In this document: positions 22,252-29,824 of the stretch, in pieces | How the letters are laid out: each line of letters starts with the position of its first letter | How positions within the stretch are numbered: the stretch's first letter is position 1 | The notes under the pieces: model-generated | What the model was told of the DNA's origin: nothing | Databases searched by the model: none | Seen by the model: only the letters and a program-made list of their open reading frames with translations | Origin: Actinomycetospora cinnamomea | GTDB lineage: Bacteria; Actinomycetota; Actinomycetes; Mycobacteriales; Pseudonocardiaceae | NCBI RefSeq assembly: GCF_003096675.1 | Contig: NZ_QEKW01000033.1 | Span: 1 to 32,476, forward strand | Length of the DNA: 32,476 nucleotides | Reading direction: 5' to 3' | Program-made: the position numbers and the translations under genes

Positions 22252-23172
22252 TCACGGCGGGGCCGCGAGCGCGCCCGCCACGGCGGCGGCCAGGGCGGCG
22301 ACGTTGCCGCGGTAGACCGCGACGTTCACCTCGAGGCTGCGACCCTCGGTGGCGTCCCGCATCCGCTCCAGCAGGAAGGGCGTCGTGTCGTGCCCGACGA
22401 CGCCCCGGTCGGCGGCGGCGGTCAGCGCCGCGTCGAGCACGGCGCGGTGCTCGGCGACGTCGAGCTGCTCCTCCGCGGCGATCGGGTTCGCCAGCACGAC
22501 CGCCGCGCGCAGCCCCAGCGCGTCGCGGGCCCGGACCACCGCGGCCGCCTCCTCCGGCGTGTCGACGCGCGCGGGCACCGGCACCCCCGCGTCGCGCACG
22601 TAGAAGCCCGGGAAGGAGTCGGTGCGGTAGCCCAGCACGGTGACGTTGAGCGTCTCCAGGCGCTCGAGGGTCGCCGGCACGTCGAGGATCGACTTCACGC
22701 CGGCCGACACGACGAGGATCGGCACGCCGGACAGCGCGACGAGGTCCGCGGACTCGTCGAAGGTCGTCGACGCCCCGCGGTGCACGCCGCCCAGCCCGCA
22801 GGTGGCGAACACCCCGACGCCCGCCCGGCGGGCGAGCAGCGCCGTCGCGGCGACGGTCGTGCCCCCGCACGCGCCGCGGGCGACCGCCACCGGCAGGTCG
22901 CGCACGCTCAGCTTCTCGACGTCGGTATCCGCGGCCAGGCGGGCGAGCTCGTCCGCGCCCAGGCCCACGACGGGCCGGCCGTCCACCACCCCGATGGTCG
23001 CCGGGACCGCGCCCGTCGCCCGCAGCGCCGCCTCGGCGTCGGCGGCGACCGCGAGGTTCCGCGGGCGCGGCAGACCGTGGGTGACGATGGTCGACTCGAG
23101 GGCGACGACGGGGCGGCCCTCGGCGACCGCATCGCGGACCTCCTCGCTGACGCGCACGGGCGACGACGACAC
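22252..23172 (-). CDS. psuG: Pseudouridine-5'-phosphate glycosidase
   Basis: A 306-residue enzyme, close to the family's usual length. VVALESTIVTHGLPRPRNL, GTVP-like GAVPATIGVVDGRPVVGL, LPVAVARGACGGTTVAAT, CGLGGVHRGASTTFDESADL and the VSAGVKSILDVPATLE segment with its Lys are all diagnostic. PsuG splits pseudouridine 5'-phosphate to uracil and ribose 5-phosphate. The usual partner kinase (psuK) is not in the window. GTG 23172 has GAGAGGAG just before it. It is divergent from the decarboxylase, with 45 bases between starts. Confidence 0.93.
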   Translation of the reverse strand: MSSSPVRVSEEVRDAVAEGRPVVALESTIVTHGLPRPRNLAVAADAEAALRATGAVPATIGVVDGRPVVGLGADELARLAADTDVEKLSVRDLPVAVARGACGGTTVAATALLARRAGVGVFATCGLGGVHRGASTTFDESADLVALSGVPILVVSAGVKSILDVPATLERLETLNVTVLGYRTDSFPGFYVRDAGVPVPARVDTPEEAAAVVRARDALGLRAAVVLANPIAAEEQLDVAEHRAVLDAALTAAADRGVVGHDTTPFLLERMRDATEGRSLEVNVAVYRGNVAALAAAVAGALAAPP

Positions 23173-23217
23173 GGGGCTCCTCTCGGCGACGACGATCCTC
23201 GCGCACACGCCGTCGTG

Positions 23218-24930
23218 ATGGCAGCGTCGGAGCCCGTGAGCGGATACACCGTCGCCGACCACCTCGTCGACCGGCTGGCCGAACTGGGCGTCGACCGCGT
23301 CTTCGGCGTCCCCGGCGACTACAGCCTCGCCATGCTCGACCACGTCACCCACCACCCGAGGGTGCGCTGGACCGGGTGCACCAACGAGCTGAACGCCGGC
23401 TACGCGGCCGACGGCTACGGGCGCCTGCGCGGGATCGCGGCCCTGTGCACGACGTTCGGGGTCGGCGAGCTCAGCGCGATCAACGCGATCGCCGGGAGCT
23501 ACGCCGAGCACGTCCCCGTCGTCCACGTGGTCGGCGCGCCCGCGCTGACGGCGCAGGAGCAGCGCCGGCCCGTGCACCACACGCTCGGCGACGGGCTGTT
23601 CGGCCACTTCACGGCCATGCACGCCGACATCACGTGCGCCCGCGCGTCGCTGACTCCCGAGAACGCGGTCGCCGAGATCGACCGGGTGCTCCGCGCGGTC
23701 CGCGACCAGCGCCTGCCGGGCTACCTCGTCGTGCCCGCCGACGTGGGCACTGCCCCGGCGGAGCGCGCGGGCGCCCCGCTGCCCCCGCGCGCCGACACCA
23801 CCGACCCGGAGGCCCTGGAGGGCTTCGTCGACGCCGCGCGCCGCCTGGTCGGGTCCGCGTCGTCGCCCGACGACGTGGCCGTGCTCGCCGGGCTGCTCGT
23901 GCACCGCCTCGGCGCCGCCGACACCCTGGCCCGCGTGCTCGCCGCCGGTCCCCTGCCGCACGCCACCACGCCGTGGGCGAAGAGCCTGGTCGACGAGAGC
24001 GCACCCCGGTTCGCCGGCACCTACACCGGCGCCGCGAGCCCGCCCACGACCCGCGCGACGATCGAGGACGCCGCGGTGCTCGTGGTGGCCGGCGTGCAGT
24101 TCACCGACCTCGACAGCGGCATGTTCACCCAGCACATCACCCGCAGCCGCACGATCGACATCGGCGCGCGGTCGGTGACCGTCGGGGCCGCGACCTTCGC
24201 GCCGGTGGAGCTGCCGACCGCGCTCGCGGCCCTGGAGACCCTGGTCGCGGAAGTCGCCGCCCGCCGGTCCGGCCCCGCCCCGACCCCGCCGCCGACCGCG
24301 TCGGGCACGGACGCCGACGCCGCCCCCGACGACGAGGCGCTGGGCCAGACGACGCTGTGGCGCGAGGTCGGCGCGTTCCTGCAGAGCGGCGACATCGTGC
24401 TCGCCGACCAGGGCACGAGCTTCTACGGCATGGCGCCGCACCGCCTACCCGCGGGCGTCACGTTCGTCGGCCAGCCGCTCTGGGCGTCGATCGGCTACAC
24501 CCTCCCGGCGCTGCTCGGGACGTGCGCCGCGCTCCCCGGGCAGCGCGGCGTGCTGCTCATCGGCGACGGGGCCGCGCAGATGACCGCGACCGAGCTCGCC
24601 ACGGTGCTGCGTGAGCGCCTCCCGGCGGTGATCGTCGTCGTCGACAACGACGGTTACACCGTCGAGCGCGCCATCCACGGCCCCGACGAGCCGTACAACG
24701 ACATCACGCCGTGGGACTGGCCGCTGCTCGTGAAAGCCCTCGGCGGCGGTGACCACGTCGCCGCGGCCCGCGTCACCACCGTCGGCGCCCTGCGCGCCGC
24801 CCTCGCCGACGCGAGCGCCCACCCCCGGCGCGTCACGCTCGTCCAGGCGGTCGTGCCGCGCGGCGACGTCCCCGAACTGCTCGCGGCGCTCACCCGCGTG
24901 CTGGGCGCCCGGCCGGAGCCGGCGTCCTGA
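23218..24930 (+). CDS. Thiamine-diphosphate-dependent 2-oxoacid decarboxylase (indolepyruvate/pyruvate decarboxylase type)
   Basis: A 570-residue enzyme with the three thiamine-enzyme domains. FGVPGDYSLAMLDH and the catalytic Glu in CTNELNAGYAADGYGR are in the N-domain; RPVHHTLGDG gives the twin His typical of pyruvate and indolepyruvate decarboxylases. GDGAAQMTATELATVL to VDNDGYTVERAIHG is the diphosphate/Mg motif, and YNDITPWDW the usual lid. Products would be an aldehyde and CO2 from pyruvate, indolepyruvate, phenylpyruvate or branched oxoacids. If indolepyruvate is used it would make an auxin precursor; this is not shown. No redox partner adjoins. Confidence 0.9.
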   Translation: MAASEPVSGYTVADHLVDRLAELGVDRVFGVPGDYSLAMLDHVTHHPRVRWTGCTNELNAGYAADGYGRLRGIAALCTTFGVGELSAINAIAGSYAEHVPVVHVVGAPALTAQEQRRPVHHTLGDGLFGHFTAMHADITCARASLTPENAVAEIDRVLRAVRDQRLPGYLVVPADVGTAPAERAGAPLPPRADTTDPEALEGFVDAARRLVGSASSPDDVAVLAGLLVHRLGAADTLARVLAAGPLPHATTPWAKSLVDESAPRFAGTYTGAASPPTTRATIEDAAVLVVAGVQFTDLDSGMFTQHITRSRTIDIGARSVTVGAATFAPVELPTALAALETLVAEVAARRSGPAPTPPPTASGTDADAAPDDEALGQTTLWREVGAFLQSGDIVLADQGTSFYGMAPHRLPAGVTFVGQPLWASIGYTLPALLGTCAALPGQRGVLLIGDGAAQMTATELATVLRERLPAVIVVVDNDGYTVERAIHGPDEPYNDITPWDWPLLVKALGGGDHVAAARVTTVGALRAALADASAHPRRVTLVQAVVPRGDVPELLAALTRVLGARPEPAS

Positions 24931-25115
24931 ACCGGTGGGACCGGCCCCGCTCCCGGCCGTCGCGGGCGCGCCAGGCGGTCATCGACGCGACGGCGAGGGC
25001 GGTCCCGGTGACGAATCCCTCTCTGCGCGGACCTCGTCACCGCGCGCGGTGACCCGTTCGCGTGCCGTCCGACCGATCCACGACACCGGGGACGGCAACG
25101 GCCAGGATCACGACC
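24931..25115. other. Gap with no gene
   Basis: No supported ORF is seen on either strand here; a longer version of the START-like gene from 25062 is possible but lacks a family match in its first 18 residues. No strong hairpin was noticed. Confidence 0.4.
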
Positions 25116-25532
25116 GTGACGACGGAGACGCGGCTCGTGTCCACCACCATCGCGCGGGACTGGCGGGAGGTCTACGCCTACGCCGCCGACCCCCGCCACC
25201 TCGTCGAGTGGGCCGCCGGCCTGGCGCGGGCGCAGGTCACGCCGTCGCCCGACCGGCCCGGGACGTGGGTGGCGGAGTCGCCGATGGGCCGGGTCGAGGT
25301 CGTGTTCGCGCCGGAGAACCCGTTCGGCGTCCTCGACCACGTCGTACGCCTGCCCGACGGCCAGGAGGTGCCGAACCCGCTGCGCGTCGTCCCGCTCGAC
25401 GACGGCGCGGAGATCGTGTTCCACGTACGGCGCCGCCCGGGGATGAGTGCGGAGGAGTTCGCCGCGGACTCCGACGCGGTGGCCCGCGACCTCGCCACGC
25501 TGCGCCGCGTCCTGGAGGACCGCGGGCGCTGA
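25116..25532 (+). CDS. SRPBCC (polyketide cyclase-like) protein
   Basis: A 138-residue helix-grip protein: ETRLVSTTIARDWREVYAYA, DPRHLVEWAAGLARAQV, GTWVAESPMGRVEVVFAPEN and the long C-terminal helix SADEEF-like EEFAADSDAVARDLATLRR. The function is unknown; ligand binding is assumed from the fold. The GTG at 25116 is chosen because CAGGAT ends seven bases before it (leaderless pattern) and because the family begins here; a GTG at 25062 would add 18 unmatched residues. Confidence 0.75.
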   Translation: MTTETRLVSTTIARDWREVYAYAADPRHLVEWAAGLARAQVTPSPDRPGTWVAESPMGRVEVVFAPENPFGVLDHVVRLPDGQEVPNPLRVVPLDDGAEIVFHVRRRPGMSAEEFAADSDAVARDLATLRRVLEDRGR

Positions 25533-25621
25533 GCGCTCGGCGCGAGGACCCACGGACGTCACCTCCGGGTACTACCGTCACGGAGTCCGCACGCCACGCG
25601 CCCGCGCCAAGGAGACCTGGC

Positions 25622-27118
25622 ATGGCCGACCCACGGCCCCAGACCGTCGCCTACCCCGGTCCCGGATCGCGCCCGTTCCGGCGTGATCTCGAGCCGACTC
25701 CTCCGCACGTCATCGTCCTGTTCGGGTGCACCGGCGACCTGGCCAAGCGCAAGCTCCTGCCCGGACTGGCCTACCTCGCGGAGTCCGACCTGGCCCCCGC
25801 CATCCGGGTCGTCGGCACCGCGATGGAAGACCTCGACACCGACGGCTTCCGTGCCCTCGCGCACGACGCGGTGCAGAACTTCGGGATGCACAAGCTGCCC
25901 GAGGCCGAGTGGGACGACTTCGCCGCGCGCCTGACCTACGTCCCCCAGAGCGCGGGGCCCGAGGGCCTGACGTCCGCGGTCAAGGAGGCGGAGTCCCAGC
26001 TGGGTGATGACGTGCGTCGCCTGCACTACCTGTCGGTACCGCCGAAGGCCGCCCGCGCGGTCGTGGAGATGCTGCGCGACGCCGACCTCGCCCCCGGCTC
26101 GCGTGTGGTCATGGAGAAGCCGTTCGGCCACGACTTCGAGAGCGCCGTCAGCCTGAACGACTTCGTGCACCAGGTGTTCGACGAGTCGCAGGTGTTCCGC
26201 ATCGACCACTTCCTGGGCAAGGAGGCCGCGCAGAACATCCTCGCGTTCCGGTTCGCCAACGGCCTGTTCGAGCCGATCTGGAACCGCAACTTCATCGACC
26301 ACGTGCAGATCGACATCCCCGAGGCCCTCGGCCTCGACCAGCGCGCCAGCTTCTACGAGGCCACCGGGGCGTTCAAGGACATGGTCGTGACCCACCTGAT
26401 GCAGGTGCTGGCGTTCGTGGCGATGGAGCCGCCGACCGCGCTGGAGCCGCGGGCGATCAGCGAGGAGAAGAACAAGGTCTTCCGCTCGCTGCTGCCGATC
26501 CATCCCGGTGACGTCGTTCGCGGCCAGTACGGCGGCTACCGCGACGAGCCCGGGGTCGCCGTGGACTCCGACACCGAGACCTTCATCGCGCTGCGCGCCG
26601 GGCTCGACAACTGGCGATGGGCGGGCGTGCCCTTCTACCTGCGCACCGGCAAGAAGATGGACGAGGGCCAGCGCATTATCTCGATCGCGTTCAAGGAGGC
26701 GCCGCGCACGATGTTCCCGCAGGGCTCGGGCGTCGGCACCCAGGGCCCGGACCACCTGACCTTCGACCTGGCCGACAACTCCCGCGTCTCGCTGTCCTTC
26801 TACGGCAAGCGCCCCGGGCCGGGCATGCGCCTGGAGAAGCTCTCGATGCAGTTCTCCACCCAGGAGACGGCGTCGGCGAGCGACGTCCTCGAGGCCTACG
26901 AGCGCCTCATCCTCGACGCCATGCGCGGCGACCACACGCTGTTCACGACCTCCGAGGGCATCGAGTCGCTGTGGGAGCGCTCGGAACCGCTGCTCGTCGA
27001 CCCGCCGCCGGTGAAGCCCTACCCCGTCGGCTCCTGGGGCCCGAACGCGATCCACCAGCTGATCGCGCCCAACGCCTGGCGCCTGCCGTTCGAGCGGGCG
27101 TGGCGCGAGAGGACGTAG
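25622..27118 (+). CDS. zwf: Glucose-6-phosphate 1-dehydrogenase
   Basis: A 498-residue enzyme. The nucleotide site is VIVLFGCTGDLAKRKLLPGL (GxxGDLA form), then VVMEKPFGHDFESA and the substrate motif RIDHFLGKEAAQN with the catalytic His nearby, later VPFYLRTGKKM. It makes 6-phosphogluconolactone and NAD(P)H for the pentose-phosphate route. The typical operon partners (opcA, transaldolase, pgl) are absent, so this could be a second, stand-alone paralogue. ATG has AAGGAG seven bases upstream; TACCGT at 25573-25578 is a possible -10. Confidence 0.94.
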   Translation: MADPRPQTVAYPGPGSRPFRRDLEPTPPHVIVLFGCTGDLAKRKLLPGLAYLAESDLAPAIRVVGTAMEDLDTDGFRALAHDAVQNFGMHKLPEAEWDDFAARLTYVPQSAGPEGLTSAVKEAESQLGDDVRRLHYLSVPPKAARAVVEMLRDADLAPGSRVVMEKPFGHDFESAVSLNDFVHQVFDESQVFRIDHFLGKEAAQNILAFRFANGLFEPIWNRNFIDHVQIDIPEALGLDQRASFYEATGAFKDMVVTHLMQVLAFVAMEPPTALEPRAISEEKNKVFRSLLPIHPGDVVRGQYGGYRDEPGVAVDSDTETFIALRAGLDNWRWAGVPFYLRTGKKMDEGQRIISIAFKEAPRTMFPQGSGVGTQGPDHLTFDLADNSRVSLSFYGKRPGPGMRLEKLSMQFSTQETASASDVLEAYERLILDAMRGDHTLFTTSEGIESLWERSEPLLVDPPPVKPYPVGSWGPNAIHQLIAPNAWRLPFERAWRERT

Positions 27119-27133
27119 AACCGAGGAGGTCCC

Positions 27134-27484
27134 GTGATCACCGGTGCCCACGCCATCCTCTACAGCACCGACGCCGCGGCCGACCGCGAGGCGCTGGGCG
27201 CCGTCCTCGGCGGCCCGCGCTCCGTCGACGCCGGCGGCGGGTGGCTGATCCTGGCGCTACCGCCCGCCGAGGTCGCCGTGCACCCAACGGACGGGCCACC
27301 GCAGCACGAGCTGTACCTGATGTGCGACGACGTCGAGGCCACCGTCGCGGAGCTCGCCGACCGGGGCGTGGCCGTCGAGGGCGGCGTCAGCGACGAGGGC
27401 TGGGGCCTGCTGACGACGATCCGCCTGCCCAGCGGCGCGACGCTCGGGCTCTACCAGCCGCGGCACGAGGTCGCGGCGGGCTGA
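27134..27484 (+). CDS. VOC-fold small protein
   Basis: A 116-residue single VOC module: GAHAILYSTDAAADREALGA, WLILALPPAEVAVHP, HELYLMCDDVEATVAELADR, then LTTIRLPSGATLGLYQPRH. The His at the start, the Glu of HELYLM and the Tyr/Gln end fit the metal-site positions, but activity is unknown. GAGGAGG sits five bases before the GTG. It follows zwf by 15 bases and is probably on the same message; it converges on dinB with 17 bases between stops. Confidence 0.82.
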   Translation: MITGAHAILYSTDAAADREALGAVLGGPRSVDAGGGWLILALPPAEVAVHPTDGPPQHELYLMCDDVEATVAELADRGVAVEGGVSDEGWGLLTTIRLPSGATLGLYQPRHEVAAG

Positions 27485-27501
27485 GGAGTCCACGAGGACG
27501 C

Positions 27502-28746
27502 TCAGTCGGGCAGCATCGGCATCTCGAGGCCCTGGTCGCGTCCGAGCAGCGTCGCGCGGGTGACCGCCGAGAGGCCGTAGCGCTCGCGGACGTCGTCCAC
27601 CGCGACGTCCAGCGCGAGGGGCGCCGCCTCCCCGGCGAACGGCAGCTCGAGCTGGTGGCCCCCGGTGTCGTCGAGGTTGCCGACGGCGACGCCGAGCATC
27701 GTCAGCCCGCGCTCGGCGATCAGGGGCGCCGCGGCCTCGGCCAGCAGGCGAACGGCGGCGAGGACCGCGTCGTTCTCGGCCGTCGGCACCGCCAGCGTGT
27801 GCGAGCGGGTGGCCCGGGTGAAGTCGGCGAAGCGCAGGCGCAGGGTGACCGTCCGCCCGGTGCTCCCCGCCCGGCGCATCCGGCGGGTGACGCGGTCGAC
27901 CAGGCCCATGAGCACCTCGTCGGCGCGCTCCGGCGAGATCGGGCCGCGCCCGAGCGCCCGCTGCGCGCCGACCGAGCGCCGGCGTCGCCCGACCTGCACG
28001 CGCCGCGGGTCCCGGCCGTGGGCCAGCGCGTCGAGGTGACGCCCGGCGGCCCGGCCGAGCAGCGACTCGAGCCCGGCCCCGCCCACCGCGGCGAGCTCTC
28101 CCACGGTGGTGACGCCCGAGCCCCGCAGCTTGCGGGAGGTCACCTCGCCGACGCCCCAGAGCACCTCGACCGGCAGCGGGTGCAGGAACTCCAGCTCGCG
28201 ACCCGGCTCGACGACGAGCAGGCCGTCCGGCTTGGCGACGCGGCTGGCGACCTTGGCCAGGAACTTCGTGCTCGCGACACCGACGGTGATCGGCAGGCCG
28301 ACGTCGTCGGCGACCTCGCGCCGCAGCCGTGCCGCGATCTCGGCCGGGGGCCCGGCGATGCGGCGCAGCCCCGAGACGTCGAGGAAGGCCTCGTCGATCG
28401 AGATCGGCTCGACCAGCGGCGTCACCGAGGAGAACACCGAGAAGACCGCGCGGCTGGCGCCGGAGTACGCCTCCATGCGGGGCGGGACCACGACCGCGTC
28501 GGGACACAGGGCTCGGGCCATGCGCCCGCCCATCGCCGTCCGCACCCCGCGGGCCTTGGCCTCGTAGCTGCAGGCGAGCACGACCCCGCCCCCGACGATC
28601 ACCGGCCGTCCGCGCAGCGCCGGGTCGTCGCGCTGCTCCACGGAGGCGTAGAAGGCGTCGAGATCCGCATGGAGGATCGTCGGCTCGCCGGACACGTCAC
28701 CACGGTGGCACGGCTCCACGACGGTCGCCTCCGGCCGAAAAATCAT
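27502..28746 (-). CDS. dinB: DNA polymerase IV (Y family)
   Basis: A 414-residue translesion polymerase. ILHADLDAFYASVEQRDDP has the first metal Asp and steric-gate Tyr region, VACSYEAKARGVRTAMGG the fingers, and ISIDEAFLDVSG the paired Asp-Glu. The helix-hairpin-helix thumb (VLWGVGEVTSRKLRGSGV) and little finger follow. The end MPMLPD is not a clear beta-clamp motif; QLELPF upstream is the better candidate for it. ATG 28746 is chosen by GAGGG just before it; a start at 28785 is possible. No LexA box was seen upstream, so SOS control is not supported. Confidence 0.93.
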   Translation of the reverse strand: MIFRPEATVVEPCHRGDVSGEPTILHADLDAFYASVEQRDDPALRGRPVIVGGGVVLACSYEAKARGVRTAMGGRMARALCPDAVVVPPRMEAYSGASRAVFSVFSSVTPLVEPISIDEAFLDVSGLRRIAGPPAEIAARLRREVADDVGLPITVGVASTKFLAKVASRVAKPDGLLVVEPGRELEFLHPLPVEVLWGVGEVTSRKLRGSGVTTVGELAAVGGAGLESLLGRAAGRHLDALAHGRDPRRVQVGRRRRSVGAQRALGRGPISPERADEVLMGLVDRVTRRMRRAGSTGRTVTLRLRFADFTRATRSHTLAVPTAENDAVLAAVRLLAEAAAPLIAERGLTMLGVAVGNLDDTGGHQLELPFAGEAAPLALDVAVDDVRERYGLSAVTRATLLGRDQGLEMPMLPD

Positions 28747-28842
28747 GCTCGTCCCTCTTGCACAAAGCTTCAGATCCAGATACAAGTATGTGCGTCGAGA
28801 CCATCAAGGATGCAGTACGGCGAGGGAAGGAGATGACCGATC
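28747..28842. promoter_or_regulatory. AT-rich divergent promoter region between dinB and hsp20
   Basis: About 96 bases of unusually low GC separate the two starts. It contains ATACAAGTAT (arms ATAC/GTAT) at 28780-28789 and GAAGGAG at 28825-28831 for the hsp20 GTG. No HspR HAIR element (CTTGAGT-N7-ACTCAAG) or LexA box was recognised. Confidence 0.45.
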
Positions 28843-29316
28843 GTGCTGCTGAACTACGACCCCTTCGACACCTTCCGGGCGCTCGAGCGCCTCACCGGTA
28901 CCGCCCGCCAGCAGGCCGCGAGCGGCATGCCGATGGACGTGTACCGGGCCGGTGACCACTTCGTGGCCTCGTTCGACCTCCCCGGCGTCGACCCCGGGTC
29001 GATCGACGTTGCGGTCGAGGGCAACGCGCTCACGGTCACCGCCGCGCGCACCGCGCCGAGCAGCGACGGCGACTACCTCGTCGCCGAGCGCCCACGCGGT
29101 CGCTACAGCCGCCAGCTCATGCTCGGCCGCGACCTCGACACCGACCGGCTGCACGCCTCGTACACCGACGGGGTGCTGACGCTGACCATCCCGGTCGCCG
29201 AGAAGGCCAAGCCGCGCCGCATCGAGATCCAGCACACCGGCGGCACGACCAGTATCGAGGGTGCCCCGTCCGAGGCCGAGCACGCCGAGCACCAGAAGGA
29301 GGCCCCCGCGTCCTGA
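28843..29316 (+). CDS. Hsp20/alpha-crystallin small heat-shock protein
   Basis: A 157-residue small chaperone. A short N-terminal arm (LLNYDPFDTFRALERLTG) leads into the alpha-crystallin domain, PMDVYRAGDHFVASFDLPGV, IDVAVEGNALTVTAAR and RYSRQLMLGRDLDTDRLHA, ending with VLTLTIPVAEKAKPRRIEI, whose I-P-V serves as the I-x-I-like oligomer contact. A disordered acidic tail follows. It holds unfolding proteins in the cytoplasm. Start GTG has GAAGGAG 12 bases upstream. The HspR-like gene after the terminator probably controls it. Confidence 0.93.
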   Translation: MLLNYDPFDTFRALERLTGTARQQAASGMPMDVYRAGDHFVASFDLPGVDPGSIDVAVEGNALTVTAARTAPSSDGDYLVAERPRGRYSRQLMLGRDLDTDRLHASYTDGVLTLTIPVAEKAKPRRIEIQHTGGTTSIEGAPSEAEHAEHQKEAPAS

Positions 29317-29339
29317 TCACCCGGTCCCCGTCCCCAGCC

Positions 29340-29375
29340 GCGAGCACCCGCCGGGGCATCCCGGCGGGTGCTCGC
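29340..29375 (+). terminator. Strong hairpin terminator after hsp20
   Basis: GCGAGCACCCGCCGGG and CCCGGCGGGTGCTCGC are perfect 16-base arms around a GCAT loop, 24 bases after the hsp20 stop. There is no T-tract, as expected for this GC content. It is the clearest terminator in the window. Confidence 0.85.
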
Positions 29376-29416
29376 GCACGTCACCACCCGGCCATACCCG
29401 GAGCGAGGAGGGCCCC

Positions 29417-29797
29417 ATGGGCGTCGAGCGTCTCGACGACCACGACTACCCGGCCCTGACCATCGGGCAGGCGGCCGACCTCATCGGCGTCGCGCCGGCG
29501 TTCCTGCGCAGCCTCGACTCCGCCGACCTGCTGCACCCGCACCGCTCCGACGGGGGCCAGCGCCGGTACTCGCGGCGCCAGGTCGAGTTCGCCGCGCGGG
29601 TCCGCGAGCTCGCCGACGAGGGCCACACGATCGCCGGCGCCGCCTCGATCCTGACGCTGCGCGGCGACCTGGCCGACGCGCAGCGCGACCTCGAGGCCGC
29701 CCGGGCCGAACGCGACGAGGCCCGCGCCGAGCGCGACGAGGCACGCGCGGACCTCGCCCGCGCCCACGACGACCTCGACCGCCTGCGCGGCGCCTGA
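29417..29797 (+). CDS. MerR-family regulator, HspR-like
   Basis: A 126-residue regulator. The winged HTH reads LTIGQAADLIGVAPAFLRSL, then DLLHPHRSDGGQRRYSRRQV, FAARVRELADEGHTIAGAAS, as in HspR and its relatives. The C-terminus is a regular coiled coil with repeated ARAERDEARAERDEARAD, likely for dimer formation. No Cys metal site is present. It follows hsp20 after a strong terminator and has GAGGAG nine bases before ATG, so it can be expressed alone. Repressor of hsp20 is the likely role; no operator is visible. Confidence 0.85.
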   Translation: MGVERLDDHDYPALTIGQAADLIGVAPAFLRSLDSADLLHPHRSDGGQRRYSRRQVEFAARVRELADEGHTIAGAASILTLRGDLADAQRDLEAARAERDEARAERDEARADLARAHDDLDRLRGA

Positions 29798-29812
29798 CCT
29801 CCGGGGTCCGGG

Positions 29813-29818
29813 CAGACT
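29813..29818 (+). promoter_or_regulatory. -10-like hexamer before siderophore synthetase gene
   Basis: CAGACT, the same hexamer as before the gene at 5210, ends six bases before the GTG at 29825, which has no ribosome site. A leaderless transcript is suggested. Confidence 0.4.
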
Positions 29819-29824
29819 GATCGC

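Noticed and set aside
23218..24930. Acetolactate synthase for the TPP enzyme
   Set aside because: The twin His in RPVHHTLGDG and the lid motif fit decarboxylases, and no FAD-binding pattern or small subunit is seen.
28747..28842. LexA box for dinB
   Set aside because: No TCGAAC-N4-GTTCGA-like palindrome found in the interval.
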